Positions 1 through 8,688 of a DNA stretch of 64,000 bases are shown piece after piece; position 1 is the first letter of the stretch; each line of letters begins with the position of its first letter. The notes under the pieces are model-generated. The model made no database searches. It saw only the letters and a list, made by a program, of their open reading frames with translations, and was not told the DNA's origin. Source of the DNA: JACNKV01 sp964388155 (lineage in GTDB: Bacteria > Fidelibacterota > Marinisomatia > Marinisomatales > JACNKV01). The stretch is from contig CAYLYH010000008.1 in the NCBI GenBank assembly GCA_964388155.1, positions 10,276-74,275 of the forward strand, written 5' to 3'. Both the position numbers and the translations under genes were made by a program.

Positions 1-404
1 TACTTTCTATGCTGGAAAAACGTGAGGAAGGAATTCGGAATTCCCTGGATGATGCCGAAAAAGCAAAGCTGGAATTGGAACGACTGAACCAGGAATCTGA
101 AGAGATTGTTGCCAAAGCACGTTCGGAAGCACAGGATGTCGTCTCAGAAGGAAAATCAACGGCGGAAAAAATCAAGGCAGACATTCTTAGAACCGCACGC
201 GATAAAGCAGATATAATCGTAGAAGATGCCAAGAAGCAAATCAAATCTGAAAAAGATAAAGCGATTGGTGAAATTAAATCTGAAGTTGTCGATCTTTCTT
301 TGCAAATCGCAAATAAATTGATTGGCAAAAATATCAGCAAGTCTGACAATCAAACTCTGATTGAAAAATCGTTAAAAGAGATTAATTTGAAGCATGAAGC
401 CTAA
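1..404 (+). CDS. atpF: ATP synthase Fo subunit b (5' truncated)
   Basis: This is the peripheral-stalk subunit b, which ties the F1 head to the membrane Fo sector. The reading frame is open to the left edge of the window. The usual N-terminal membrane helix is missing, so the ATG at 9 is an internal Met and the true start lies upstream. The visible 131 residues are a long charged helix rich in Glu, Lys and Ala, the expected dimeric coiled coil. It begins with the typical LEKREEGIRNSL stretch that follows the membrane segment. The stop overlaps the start of atpH by 11 bases, so the two are translationally coupled. Identity rests on the coiled coil plus its place directly before atpH and atpA. 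Confidence 0.93.
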   Translation, partial: LSMLEKREEGIRNSLDDAEKAKLELERLNQESEEIVAKARSEAQDVVSEGKSTAEKIKADILRTARDKADIIVEDAKKQIKSEKDKAIGEIKSEVVDLSLQIANKLIGKNISKSDNQTLIEKSLKEINLKHEA

Positions 405-933
405 TCGTTCTGAAAAGCATTATGCGCAAGCCTTGTGGTCAGTTGCTGAAAAGGCAGGGAAGGTTGACGATGTAAAAGCCTCTCTATTTGCGTTTGCTGA
501 TTTGGTAGTAGCCGAATCGGTTTTCAGAGCATTTGTCAATACAGTCAAAATCAGTACAGACGATAAAATGCAGATACTCACAGAGATGTTTCAAGGTCGA
601 ATCCATGTGATCGTTTTAGAGTTACTTAAGCTCTTGGATGAATCACGACACTCAAGTTTAATCGGTAAAATTACCGAAGAGTTTAAAAGATTGGACAAAG
701 AAAAATCGAACTTGGTTTCAGTATCTGTTTTTACACATACGGCTTTGGGTGATGATGAAACACGCTTAATACACAACCTATTGGAAGCTGCTACCGGAAA
801 AACGGTTGATCTTTCTTCTGAAGTAGATTCGTCTTTGCTTGGTGGAATTAAAATGCGTATCGGAAATACATTTCTCGATGGAACGGTCGCATCTCAAATG
901 GAAAAACTCAGACGGAATCTAATAAGTGAGTGA
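394..933 (+). CDS. atpH: ATP synthase F1 subunit delta
   Basis: Subunit delta (OSCP family) sits on top of the F1 head and binds the b-subunit stalk. The 179-residue length is normal. An N-terminal helical bundle beginning near residue 6 (EKHYAQALW) is followed by the C-terminal family signature near residues 150-165 (SLLGGIKMRIGNTFLDGTV), which is diagnostic. It overlaps atpF by 11 bases. It is followed by a 202-base gap that holds a dispersed repeat before atpA, a longer gap than is usual inside this operon. Confidence 0.95.
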   Translation: MKPNRSEKHYAQALWSVAEKAGKVDDVKASLFAFADLVVAESVFRAFVNTVKISTDDKMQILTEMFQGRIHVIVLELLKLLDESRHSSLIGKITEEFKRLDKEKSNLVSVSVFTHTALGDDETRLIHNLLEAATGKTVDLSSEVDSSLLGGIKMRIGNTFLDGTVASQMEKLRRNLISE

Positions 934-1031
934 TAAGTAGTGAATAGTGAGAAGTGAGAAGAAGGCAGGAAGAAAAAATTAGAATTACAAAAAATAGGTA
1001 CAACAATCTTTGTAGCTCCCCTGTTTCCTAT

Positions 1032-1090
1032 CTTTTGTGAATTTTGTACCTTTTGTGGCCTGCCCGCCAATGTTTTATAGGAGGGCGAAT
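1032..1090 (+). repeat. Dispersed intergenic repeat, copy 1 (TTTTGTG tract plus GCCTGCCCGCC palindrome)
   Basis: About 58 bases here recur in the opposite orientation at 13291-13350 with one clear mismatch (A/G at the GTACC/GTGCC position). The left part is a degenerate TTTTGTG tandem. The right part is GC-rich and partly self-complementary, from GCCTGCCCGCC to GGAGGGCG, with an outer CAGGC shortly after. It fills the atpH-atpA gap (934-1135). Upstream, 937-960 is a purine-rich degenerate GTGAGAA-like tract. No promoter is obvious. Confidence 0.85.
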
Positions 1091-1135
1091 AGTTCAGGCA
1101 AGAAAACAATCAGTGGAAAATATTGGAATAATTAA

Positions 1136-2659
1136 ATGGAATTCAAAACCAACGAAATAAGAGATTTATTAAAAGCTCAAATTGAAAAGTTTGACGTGCA
1201 AATTGATGTAACGGAAGTTGGCGAAGTCATCGAAGTAGGTGACGGTGTCGCACGTGTCAATGGACTGGAAAATGTAATGAGCTCAGAATTGGTCGAGCTG
1301 CCGAATGATGTATTTGGAATGGCGCTTAACCTTGAGGAAGACAATGTCGGACTTGTGTTGTTCGGAGAAACAAGGTTGGTTCGAGAAGGGGACATTGCCA
1401 AACGAACGGGAAGAGTTGTCGAAGTTCCGGTTGGCGAAGAGATGCTTGGACGAGTTGTCAATCCGCTGGGACACCCTATGGACGGGAAAGGGGCAATAAA
1501 AACAAATGATTCTTTGCCCATCGAACGAAAAGCTTTGGGCGTTATGCAGCGCCAGCCGGTGGTTGAGCCGCTCCAAACCGGATTAAAAGCAATCGACAGT
1601 ATGATTCCGATTGGGCGCGGTCAGCGTGAGTTAATTATTGGTGACCGTCAAACCGGAAAAACCGCCATCGCCATTGATACGATCATCAACCAGAAATACA
1701 CACAAGATACAGACAGCCCTGTTTATTGTATTTATGTCGCCATCGGACAAAAAGCCTCTACCGTCGCACGCGTGGTCGCTGAGTTAGAAGCCGCAGATGC
1801 CATGAGTTACACAACCGTTGTTGCCGCAAATGCCTCTGACCCCGCTCCGATGCAGTATATCGCTCCTTATTCCGGTGCATCGATGGGAGAATATTTCAGG
1901 GATAGCGGAAAGCACGCCCTAATTATTTACGATGATCTTTCGAAACAAGCGGTTGCCTACCGTCAAATGTCATTGATTTTAAGACGCCCACCCGGACGTG
2001 AAGCATTCCCGGGGGATGTCTTCTATCTGCACAGCCGTTTGCTTGAGCGCGCATCCAAACTTAGTGATGATTTGGGTGGCGGATCACTGACAGCCCTGCC
2101 AATAATTGAAACGCAGGAAGGTGATGTCGCAGCCTACATTCCGACGAATGTAATCTCCATTACAGATGGACAGATCTATCTTGAGAATAATTTGTTTAAC
2201 TCAGGCCAGAGACCTGCTGTGGATGTTGGATTATCTGTTTCGCGTGTTGGGGGAAATGCCCAAATTAAAGCGATGAAAAAATTTGCTGGAATGTTACGGC
2301 TGGATTTAGCGCAGTTCCGTGAATTGGAAGCATTTGCTAAATTCGGATCTGATTTGGATAAAACCACTCAGCAGCAATTAACACGCGGTCAGCGTATGAT
2401 GGAGATTATTAAACAAAATCAGTACGTTCCAATGCCGGTTGAAAAACAGGTAGCAATCATCTTTGCAGGAAATGCCGGAGTTTTGGATGACATTCCGCAA
2501 AACAAAGTAAAAGAGTTTGAAGAAGGTTTTTTAACTTATGTTGAAGCCAATGCCGGCGATATACTTGGTAAAATTAAATCCACCGGAAAAATGAGCACGG
2601 AATCAGAAGATAGACTAAAAGAGATAACGGAAGATTTCAAAAAAGGATTTGCAACTTAA
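1136..2659 (+). CDS. atpA: ATP synthase F1 subunit alpha
   Basis: This is the non-catalytic nucleotide-binding subunit of the F1 hexamer. Its 507 residues match the family. The P-loop GDRQTGKTAIAIDTI lies near residues 170-184. The PROSITE-type signature PAVDVGLSVSRVGG is near residues 361-374, and the arginine-finger region falls in this stretch. The ATG start gives the normal N-terminus MEFKTNEIRDLLKAQIE. It is separated from atpH (202 bases) and from atpG (172 bases) by repeat-containing gaps. Everything else in the operon is tightly packed. Confidence 0.98.
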   Translation: MEFKTNEIRDLLKAQIEKFDVQIDVTEVGEVIEVGDGVARVNGLENVMSSELVELPNDVFGMALNLEEDNVGLVLFGETRLVREGDIAKRTGRVVEVPVGEEMLGRVVNPLGHPMDGKGAIKTNDSLPIERKALGVMQRQPVVEPLQTGLKAIDSMIPIGRGQRELIIGDRQTGKTAIAIDTIINQKYTQDTDSPVYCIYVAIGQKASTVARVVAELEAADAMSYTTVVAANASDPAPMQYIAPYSGASMGEYFRDSGKHALIIYDDLSKQAVAYRQMSLILRRPPGREAFPGDVFYLHSRLLERASKLSDDLGGGSLTALPIIETQEGDVAAYIPTNVISITDGQIYLENNLFNSGQRPAVDVGLSVSRVGGNAQIKAMKKFAGMLRLDLAQFRELEAFAKFGSDLDKTTQQQLTRGQRMMEIIKQNQYVPMPVEKQVAIIFAGNAGVLDDIPQNKVKEFEEGFLTYVEANAGDILGKIKSTGKMSTESEDRLKEITEDFKKGFAT

Positions 2660-2762
2660 ACAACTCCAACTGCTAAAATTGCAAAGTTTCACTAAGATAA
2701 AAATACATAAACAAAATTCTACATTAGACTCATTTCAAGTACTATCGAATACTTGTATTTTA

Positions 2763-2812
2763 ACCTTTTGTGAGTTTTGTGTGCTTGCATCCCGTGTTTT
2801 TGGCGGGGTCTT
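2763..2812 (+). repeat. Degenerate TTTTGTG tract plus CCCGTG...CGGGG hairpin
   Basis: The atpA-atpG gap holds a TTTTGTGAG/TTTTGTGTG tract (2764-2785), then a hairpin with CCCG at 2791-2794 and CGGG at 2804-2807 around a T-rich loop. The same arm pair appears more perfectly at 16255-16273 and 50371-50389, and in decayed form at 13523-13540. The T-rich tract resembles the left half of the repeat at 1032-1090. The elements therefore look modular. Confidence 0.6.
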
Positions 2813-2831
2813 GTGTGACTAAAATAAATAA

Positions 2832-3686
2832 ATGGCAAATTTAAAAGACATACGTAACCGAATATCTTCGGTCAAAAGCATTCAGCAGGTGACAAAAGCC
2901 ATGAAAATGGTTGCCGCTGCAAAAATGCGAAAAGCCCAAGAGCGAATGGAACAGGCACGTCCTTATGCACGGAGATTGCGAGGAGTAATCCAGACAATTA
3001 TTCCGGATGTAGATCGATCGCTGCTCCCACTCTTGGGTATTCGTGAGATAAAACGGATTGCCTATGTTGTTGTGACATCTGATCGCGGATTGGCAGGGTC
3101 ATTTAATACAAGCATCATTAAAAAAGCTGAGAAAGAAATCCTCAGTTTTGGTAAAGAAAATGTTGATTTGTTCTGTATTGGTAAAAAAGGCAGAGACTAT
3201 TTCAAACACCGCGATTATACAATTATTGAGGAACACATAGATTTCTGGAACGAATTGGATTTCAATCATTCCATAAAGATTGGCAATGGAATAATAAGTC
3301 ATTATGTAAATGAGAACGTGGATGAGATTCACGTTGTTTACAACGAGTTTAAGAATGTTGCTGTCCAAGATATTGTCTCTGAAAAATTACTTCCTCTTAC
3401 ATTTGAGGGAAAGGAGAGTGTTTCTACAGAAAAACTCTTTGAACCTTCGAAAGAAGATATTGTTTTGTCGTTGATCCCACGTCACCTGAATATACAGATG
3501 TGGAAATATCTTTTGGAATCATACGCCAGTGAACAAGCTGCCAGAATGGTTGCCATGGAAAATGCTACTGAAAATGCAGGCGAGGTAATCGGTGATTTAA
3601 AATTGCAGTATAATAATGCCAGACAGGCGGCAATTACCAAAGAAATATTAGAAATTGTGAGCGGAGCCGAGGCACTTGCCGAATAA
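2832..3686 (+). CDS. atpG: ATP synthase F1 subunit gamma
   Basis: Subunit gamma is the central rotor shaft that couples proton flow to catalysis in the alpha3beta3 head. The N-terminal helix carries the typical motif IRNRISSVKSIQQVTKAMKM (residues 6-25). The C-terminal helix carries MVAMENATENAGEV near residues 239-252, the family signature region. The 284-residue length is normal. It lies between atpA and atpD as in the standard bacterial operon. Confidence 0.97.
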   Translation: MANLKDIRNRISSVKSIQQVTKAMKMVAAAKMRKAQERMEQARPYARRLRGVIQTIIPDVDRSLLPLLGIREIKRIAYVVVTSDRGLAGSFNTSIIKKAEKEILSFGKENVDLFCIGKKGRDYFKHRDYTIIEEHIDFWNELDFNHSIKIGNGIISHYVNENVDEIHVVYNEFKNVAVQDIVSEKLLPLTFEGKESVSTEKLFEPSKEDIVLSLIPRHLNIQMWKYLLESYASEQAARMVAMENATENAGEVIGDLKLQYNNARQAAITKEILEIVSGAEALAE

Positions 3687-3720
3687 GGATAAAGATTAGG
3701 ATAAAGATAAGGATTAGGAT
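3685..3720 (+). repeat. Degenerate tandem GGATAAAGATTA repeat abutting the atpD start
   Basis: About three copies of a 10-12-base unit of the type GGATAAAGATTA fill the whole atpG-atpD gap, up to the atpD ATG at 3721. A shorter GATTAGGATTAGGATAA version follows the aspS stop at 7345-7360. The GGAT core lies where a ribosome binding site is expected, so the repeat may supply it. Confidence 0.7.
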
Positions 3721-5115
3721 ATGAGTTCAATAGGAAAGATTTCACAGATTATGGGAGCAGTTGTCGATGTTACTTTTGAAGAAGGACATCTACCCGCAAT
3801 TATGAACGCATTAAATGTGAACAGAGGTGAAGATGGAACGTTAGTTCTGGAAGTAGCTCAGCATTTGGGCGATTCATCTGTGCGGACAGTTGCTATGGAT
3901 TCCACCGACGGATTGACACGCGGAAAAACCGTGGAAGATACCGGTGCGCCGATTATGGTTCCAGTGGGTCCTGAAACGCTTGGGCGACTGCTGGACATCC
4001 TTGGAAATACCATTGATGGAAAAGGTGGAATTACAACTAAACAGAAATTTCCGATTCACCGTCCTGCACCTAAGCACGAAGACCTTACAACATCCACCGA
4101 TGTTCTGGTTACCGGGATTAAAGTTGTTGATCTGATGGAGCCATACACAAAAGGCGGAAAGACAGGGCTGTTCGGTGGTGCCGGTGTGGGTAAAACGGTA
4201 TTGATTCAGGAGCTCATACGAAACATTGCCACGGAACACGGCGGGTATTCTGTATTTGCCGGTGTGGGTGAACGTACACGTGAAGGGAATGACCTTTATC
4301 GTGAAATGACAGAATCAGGTGTGATCGATAAAACAGTCATGGTCTTTGGCCAGATGAATGAACCACCGGGAGCGCGTCTGCGAGTCGGGCTTTCCGGTTT
4401 GACTATGGCCGAATATTTTCGTGATGAAGAAGGAAAAGATGTTCTCTTATTTGTCGATAATATTTTCCGGTTTACCCAGGCAGGTTCAGAAGTTTCCGCT
4501 TTGCTGGGACGTATGCCTTCTGCTGTTGGATATCAACCGACACTTTCCACTGAAATGGGTGATTTGCAGGAACGTATTACATCCACAAAAAAAGGTTCAA
4601 TCACGTCGGTTCAAGCGGTTTACGTACCGGCTGACGACCTTACCGACCCTGCTCCGGCTACGACCTTTGCCCACTTAGATGCTACCACGGTGTTAGAACG
4701 AAAAATTGCTGAGCTTGGAATTTATCCGGCGGTTGATCCATTGGCGTCCACTTCACGAATTTTAGATCCGCGGGTGATTGGTGATCGACACTATAATGTT
4801 GCTCGAACGGTGCAGAATGTCCTCCAAAAATATAAAGATTTGCAGGATATTATCGCCATCTTGGGTATGGATGAACTTTCAGATGAAGACAAACTCACTG
4901 TTGCACGCGCCAGAAGAATACAGAAATTTATGTCCCAACCTTTCTTTGTTGCAGAACAATTCACAGGGAAAAAGGGGAGATACGTATCCATGGAAGATAC
5001 CGTATCCGGTTTTGAAGCGATTTTGAATGGTGAAGTTGATGAATTACCGGAGAACGCCTTTGCTTACGTCGGAAACGTTGATGAAGCAATTGAAAATGCG
5101 AAGAAAATGGATTGA
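3721..5115 (+). CDS. atpD: ATP synthase F1 subunit beta
   Basis: This is the catalytic subunit of F1. Its 464 residues are the usual length. The P-loop GGAGVGKTVLIQELI is near residues 151-165, the catalytic Glu lies in GERTREGNDLY, and Walker B lies in DVLLFVDNIFRFTQAG. The family signature PAVDPLASTSR is near residues 338-348. Its TGA stop shares one base with the atpC ATG, so translation is coupled. Confidence 0.98.
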   Translation: MSSIGKISQIMGAVVDVTFEEGHLPAIMNALNVNRGEDGTLVLEVAQHLGDSSVRTVAMDSTDGLTRGKTVEDTGAPIMVPVGPETLGRLLDILGNTIDGKGGITTKQKFPIHRPAPKHEDLTTSTDVLVTGIKVVDLMEPYTKGGKTGLFGGAGVGKTVLIQELIRNIATEHGGYSVFAGVGERTREGNDLYREMTESGVIDKTVMVFGQMNEPPGARLRVGLSGLTMAEYFRDEEGKDVLLFVDNIFRFTQAGSEVSALLGRMPSAVGYQPTLSTEMGDLQERITSTKKGSITSVQAVYVPADDLTDPAPATTFAHLDATTVLERKIAELGIYPAVDPLASTSRILDPRVIGDRHYNVARTVQNVLQKYKDLQDIIAILGMDELSDEDKLTVARARRIQKFMSQPFFVAEQFTGKKGRYVSMEDTVSGFEAILNGEVDELPENAFAYVGNVDEAIENAKKMD

Positions 5116-5513
5116 TGAGTACCTTTCAACTTGAGATTGTAACTCCGGCACGTGTTTTGGACGAAGGGCAGGTTTCCTATGTTCGTTGCCCAGGATTAGA
5201 CGGATCCTTTGGAATTATGGCACACCACACAAACGCGATAATATCTCTGGGAATCGGAGAGATCAAAGTGACCCATCAGGGCAAAGATACATTTTTTGCT
5301 ACCAGCGGAGGTTTTGCTGACGTGAAGGAAAATAAAGTCCAGCTTTTAGTTGAAACGGCGGAAATGTCCGAAGAAATTGAAATAGATCGGGCTAAGTTCT
5401 CCGCAAATCGTGCCAAAGACCGACTGAGTTCATGGGTAGAAGGGGTCGAACCGGTACGAGCTGAGGTGTCATTGCTTAGAGCTTTGAACCGCGTGAAAGT
5501 TGCGAAGCGATAA
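5115..5513 (+). CDS. atpC: ATP synthase F1 subunit epsilon
   Basis: Epsilon binds the foot of gamma and regulates ATP hydrolysis. The N-terminal beta-sandwich contains the standard LEIVTPARVLDEGQVSYVR start and the PGLDGSFGIMAHH motif (about residues 27-39). A C-terminal helical hairpin follows. I chose the ATG at 5115, which overlaps the atpD stop by one base, over an in-frame TTG at 5112. It is the last gene of the operon and is followed by an intrinsic terminator. Confidence 0.95.
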   Translation: MSTFQLEIVTPARVLDEGQVSYVRCPGLDGSFGIMAHHTNAIISLGIGEIKVTHQGKDTFFATSGGFADVKENKVQLLVETAEMSEEIEIDRAKFSANRAKDRLSSWVEGVEPVRAEVSLLRALNRVKVAKR

Positions 5514-5540
5514 GCAGAATTAAACAGTGTAAATTATTAA

Positions 5541-5570
5541 AAACCGCTCGTAATTTCTGAGCGGTTTTTT
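5541..5570 (+). terminator. Rho-independent terminator after atpC
   Basis: A perfect 9-base stem, AAACCGCTC (5541-5549) pairing with GAGCGGTTT (5559-5567), encloses a 9-base loop. The run of T continues to 5570. It begins 27 bases after the atpC stop and 33 bases before aspS, so it should end the atp operon and leave aspS with its own promoter. Confidence 0.9.
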
Positions 5571-5603
5571 AATACAAAAAGATTTTATTAAAATGGAAAT
5601 ATT

Positions 5604-7349
5604 ATGAATAAACGTACACATACTTGCGGAGAGTTAACCAAAAACGACATCAAAAAGTCCATTGCTTTGAATGGCTGGATAAATACAGTTCGTCTCCACG
5701 GACAGGTAGTCTTCGTAGATCTTAGAGATCGATACGGTAAAACTCAATTAGTCTTCAACGCAGATTCATACACCGGCGATTTTGAAGCAGTGAAAAAGCT
5801 ATCTATGGAAGATGTCATCAGCATCAGCGGGACGGTTCAACCCAGAGCGGACGAAGCAGTGAATCCCGGTATGTTTACGGGTGAGATCGAAGTCGCCGTC
5901 GATTCGTTAGTGATACTGAATGAAACCGAACCCCTTCCATTTATTATCACGGACAGAGAAAGCGCTTCCGAAGATTTTCGGTTGAAATACCGATATCTTG
6001 AGCTCCGGACCGAAGAGTTGCAGAAAAACATGATCACCCGCCATAGGGCGTATCAAGCTGTTCGATCGTATTTGACTAACGAGCAGTTTATTGAAGTGGA
6101 AACTCCGGTGCTGATGAAATCCACTCCGGAAGGCGCACGTGACTATCTGGTGCCCAGTCGAATTCACAACGGAAAATTTTTCGCCCTTCCACAATCTCCG
6201 CAGACCTACAAGCAGCTCCTGATGATTTCCGGTTTTGACCGGTATTTTCAGATCGTGAAATGCTTTAGGGATGAAGATCTCCGTGCTGACCGCCAGCCGG
6301 AATTTACACAGATTGACCTGGAAATGTCCTTCATCGATGAACAGAACATTTATACGCTGGGCGAAGGTCTCACAGGTTCGGTATTTAAGGAAGTATTGGG
6401 TGTCAGTCTGCCGGATAAATTCCCGATCATGACGTATCATGAAGCGATGGATATATATGGCTCTGACAAACCGGATACACGTTTTGAGTTACCGCTCAAG
6501 GATGTGAAACCGTTTACTAATGCCTCCGATTTCAATGCCTTCAAATCAGCCGAAATGGTCAAGGGACTTGTCCTGCCGAAGGTTCAATATTCCCGGAAGG
6601 TCATTGATCAATTAACTGATTACGTGAAACATTACGGTGCCAAAGGTTTGGCATGGATGAAAGCCGAAAACGGAATCCTTTTAGGCGGTATTTCGAAATT
6701 CTTTAATGAAGAACTTCAGCAGAAACTCCTAAATGAGTTGGGAATCAATGACGGCGATATGTTGTTTATGATTGGTGACGCAACAGAGACGGTACTGCAA
6801 TCCATGGGAGCGTTGAGAAATGAGATCGCCCGCCGGGAAAATCTGGCGAAGGAAGGGGAGTTCAAACCGCTGTGGGTTGTGGACTTTCCGATGTTCGAAT
6901 GGGACGAAGACGATAAACGTTTCATCGCGATGCATCATCCCTTCACCGCACCGAAAAATGAAGATATTGATAAATTAACCTCAGATCCTAAAAACGTTAT
7001 TTCCCGAGGATATGATTTGGTCATCAATGGTTACGAAGTTGCCGGTGGGTCTATTCGTATCCACGAGCGGGATTTACAGTCAAAAGTCTTTAAATTGTTG
7101 GGGATCAGCAAAGAAGAAGCGGACAATAAATTCGGATTTTTACTTAATGCTTTTCGTTACGGCGCACCACCCCACGGCGGAATTGCCTTCGGATTTGACC
7201 GTTTGGTTATGCTCTTGGCGGGCACGCATAATATCCGCGATGTTATTGCCTTCCCGAAAACGACATCTGCCATGTCGTTGATGGATGAATCTCCCAGCCC
7301 GGTCAGCAACACCCAGCTGGATGAATTAGGAATCGCGTTGAAAGATTAG
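5604..7349 (+). CDS. aspS: Aspartyl-tRNA synthetase
   Basis: A class II aminoacyl-tRNA synthetase that charges tRNA-Asp. The 581 residues fit the bacterial type. An N-terminal OB-fold anticodon-binding domain (about 1-110, with GWINTVRLHGQVVFVDLRDR) comes first. The catalytic core follows, with motif 2 around FRDEDLRADRQPEFTQID and motif 3 GIAFGFDRLVMLL near the C-terminus. A bacterial GAD insertion domain lies between. An ATG start follows an A-rich leader just after the atp terminator. Confidence 0.97.
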   Translation: MNKRTHTCGELTKNDIKKSIALNGWINTVRLHGQVVFVDLRDRYGKTQLVFNADSYTGDFEAVKKLSMEDVISISGTVQPRADEAVNPGMFTGEIEVAVDSLVILNETEPLPFIITDRESASEDFRLKYRYLELRTEELQKNMITRHRAYQAVRSYLTNEQFIEVETPVLMKSTPEGARDYLVPSRIHNGKFFALPQSPQTYKQLLMISGFDRYFQIVKCFRDEDLRADRQPEFTQIDLEMSFIDEQNIYTLGEGLTGSVFKEVLGVSLPDKFPIMTYHEAMDIYGSDKPDTRFELPLKDVKPFTNASDFNAFKSAEMVKGLVLPKVQYSRKVIDQLTDYVKHYGAKGLAWMKAENGILLGGISKFFNEELQQKLLNELGINDGDMLFMIGDATETVLQSMGALRNEIARRENLAKEGEFKPLWVVDFPMFEWDEDDKRFIAMHHPFTAPKNEDIDKLTSDPKNVISRGYDLVINGYEVAGGSIRIHERDLQSKVFKLLGISKEEADNKFGFLLNAFRYGAPPHGGIAFGFDRLVMLLAGTHNIRDVIAFPKTTSAMSLMDESPSPVSNTQLDELGIALKD

Positions 7350-7372
7350 GATTAGGATAAAATTTAAGAATA

Positions 7373-7570
7373 TGTCATTCCGAACAGAGTGAGGAATCTA
7401 AATACTTATTGTCTCGAAGTTTTGTTTTGTATGCAGAAAAAGTCTTGTGAACACGACAAACGTACCAGGTTTAGTTGCGTAGATTCCTCAGTCATTCTTC
7501 TCCCGACACTTCGTGTTACCCTAAGGCGGGATCTGAAGACGTGCCCGGGACTGTAAGCTTCGGGATGACT
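7373..7570. repeat. Long imperfect palindromic repeat (GTCATTCCGA...GGGATGAC type)
   Basis: The convergent aspS/7589 gap holds GTCATTCCGAACAGAGTGAG at the left (from 7374), then GAATCT. AGATTCCTCA lies at 7481-7490, and CTTCGGGATGAC ends at about 7569. The outer arms are reverse complements of each other, and the GAGGAATCT/AGATTCCTC arms are also reverse complements. Repeats with these ends are familiar in bacterial intergenic DNA. No protein is encoded. It may also act as a bidirectional transcription barrier, but there is no clear T-tract. Confidence 0.65.
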
Positions 7571-7588
7571 AAATATATTTTCGGAAAG

Positions 7589-7843
7589 TCAACCCGAAAT
7601 TGCTTTTATTAAGCCAATAAGTCCGATAACAAAACCAAAATTATATCTCCTGCCGACGTTATCTGTTTCATACAGTTTAACAACCGGATTATACTGACTG
7701 TAAATGAACGTCAAAGGTAGCATAAGTCCGTGCAAAAATCCGGGCCAAAAATCTGCAGGGGTTTTATTATATTTTGAATTGGGTCCCGGCATATATTTCT
7801 CCAAATTCCGTAATAGTTTTGGTGCTTCATTAGTTTTGTTCAT
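7589..7843 (-). CDS. Small conserved-looking membrane protein, unknown function
   Basis: The product has 84 residues. A polar N-terminus is followed by PGPNSKYNKTPADFWPGFLHG, a first membrane segment (LMLPLTFIYSQ), a short loop ending in GRRYNFG, and a second membrane segment (FVIGLIGLIKAI). The FWPGFLHG and YNFGF positions feel like those of a widespread small membrane protein, but I cannot name the family. It is last in a minus-strand run below two other small membrane proteins. A run of eight C on the plus strand lies 12 bases before its start. Confidence 0.7.
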   Translation of the reverse strand: MNKTNEAPKLLRNLEKYMPGPNSKYNKTPADFWPGFLHGLMLPLTFIYSQYNPVVKLYETDNVGRRYNFGFVIGLIGLIKAISG

Positions 7844-7854
7844 ATTGCTTTTGA

Positions 7855-7862
7855 CCCCCCCC
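7855..7862. repeat. Homopolymeric tract (C8 on +, G8 on the coding strand)
   Basis: Eight consecutive C bases occur on the plus strand, read as G8 on the strand of the 84-residue membrane protein. The tract ends 12 bases upstream of its ATG and 10 bases after the preceding stop. It lies where a ribosome binding site would be, so slippage could tune translation. Confidence 0.8.
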
Positions 7863-7871
7863 GGTACTATA

Positions 7872-8171
7872 TTAATGGAGTAAATAAAACCCGATTATAA
7901 TAACAGAACTTAGTAAAGTCCCGCCGATGATTATTTTACTCAAAATCAGATTCATAGAATCACTTAATTTATATCGAGAGAGGAGAAATCCCAGTCCTGC
8001 AAAAAATGCCAGAATCAGAATTCCGTGAGTTACCCAATGATGTCCCGTGAGGTCTTTCATCCATGTTTTCAGCGGGGCATTTATTTCTTTTAAGACAACG
8101 AATACCGAACTGATAACTGCCGTGATTGCCAATGATAGTCCAAACCCTATTTTGTTATGTGTAGTTTTCAT
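7872..8171 (-). CDS. Small three-helix membrane protein, unknown function
   Basis: The product has 99 residues with three predicted membrane helices: about 10-27, 48-65 and 77-97. A conserved-looking loop, WMKDLTGHHWVTHG (about 37-50), contains three His and could bind metal or heme, but this is only suggestive. It starts 5 bases after the stop of the 8177-8638 gene, so the two are surely co-transcribed and may form a pair. I recognise no family. Confidence 0.7.
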   Translation of the reverse strand: MKTTHNKIGFGLSLAITAVISSVFVVLKEINAPLKTWMKDLTGHHWVTHGILILAFFAGLGFLLSRYKLSDSMNLILSKIIIGGTLLSSVIIIGFYLLH

Positions 8172-8176
8172 CTTTG

Positions 8177-8638
8177 CTATTCTCCTAACAATCCCATTTT
8201 AACTCCGGCGGAGATGACTGAACCAAATCCTTCCATGATTAGTCCGATGATGATAATTAATCCGGTTACGATCAGCACAAGTTTCTTCGATGTTTTATCG
8301 GTCAACCCGTCACTTTTAAAAACGGCGATTGGCAGGTAAATACTGAGTAAGAGAAGAACAAAAAACAGATGTTCTTTTGCTTCCATGAAAAACCCATGTG
8401 CCCATGGCCATGACCCGGCTTTTATGATTGCCTTATCCGCTCCGTAGAAAAACACATACCAATAACCGCCGATTATGTAGGATAAACACATCATCGTGGT
8501 CACGATGACGCTCATGTAATTTATTCTGGTTCGATTGTTCTCAGAAGCATTCAGTACTTCCACAAACAGCCAGACTCCGGCTAAAACTCCCATCACGCCG
8601 AACGCAACATGGGAAAACAACAGCATTTCTTTGAACAT
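8177..8638 (-). CDS. Multi-helix membrane protein, unknown function
   Basis: A 153-residue protein with four predicted membrane helices. A His sits in the first helix (LLFSHVAFGVMG). More polar positions occur in GGYWYVFFYGADKAI and in WPWAHGFFMEAKEHLFF, where two His and two Glu cluster near residues 80-91. Such intramembrane His/Glu would suit a heme or metal site, but no named family is recognised. It sits between the ACR3 exporter (50-base gap) and the 99-residue membrane protein (5-base gap). Confidence 0.7.
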   Translation of the reverse strand: MFKEMLLFSHVAFGVMGVLAGVWLFVEVLNASENNRTRINYMSVIVTTMMCLSYIIGGYWYVFFYGADKAIIKAGSWPWAHGFFMEAKEHLFFVLLLLSIYLPIAVFKSDGLTDKTSKKLVLIVTGLIIIIGLIMEGFGSVISAGVKMGLLGE

Positions 8639-8688
8639 TATTTAAGCATCCTTCGATTAAAGTTGTGTGTTATCTCTCTTCATGCCTT

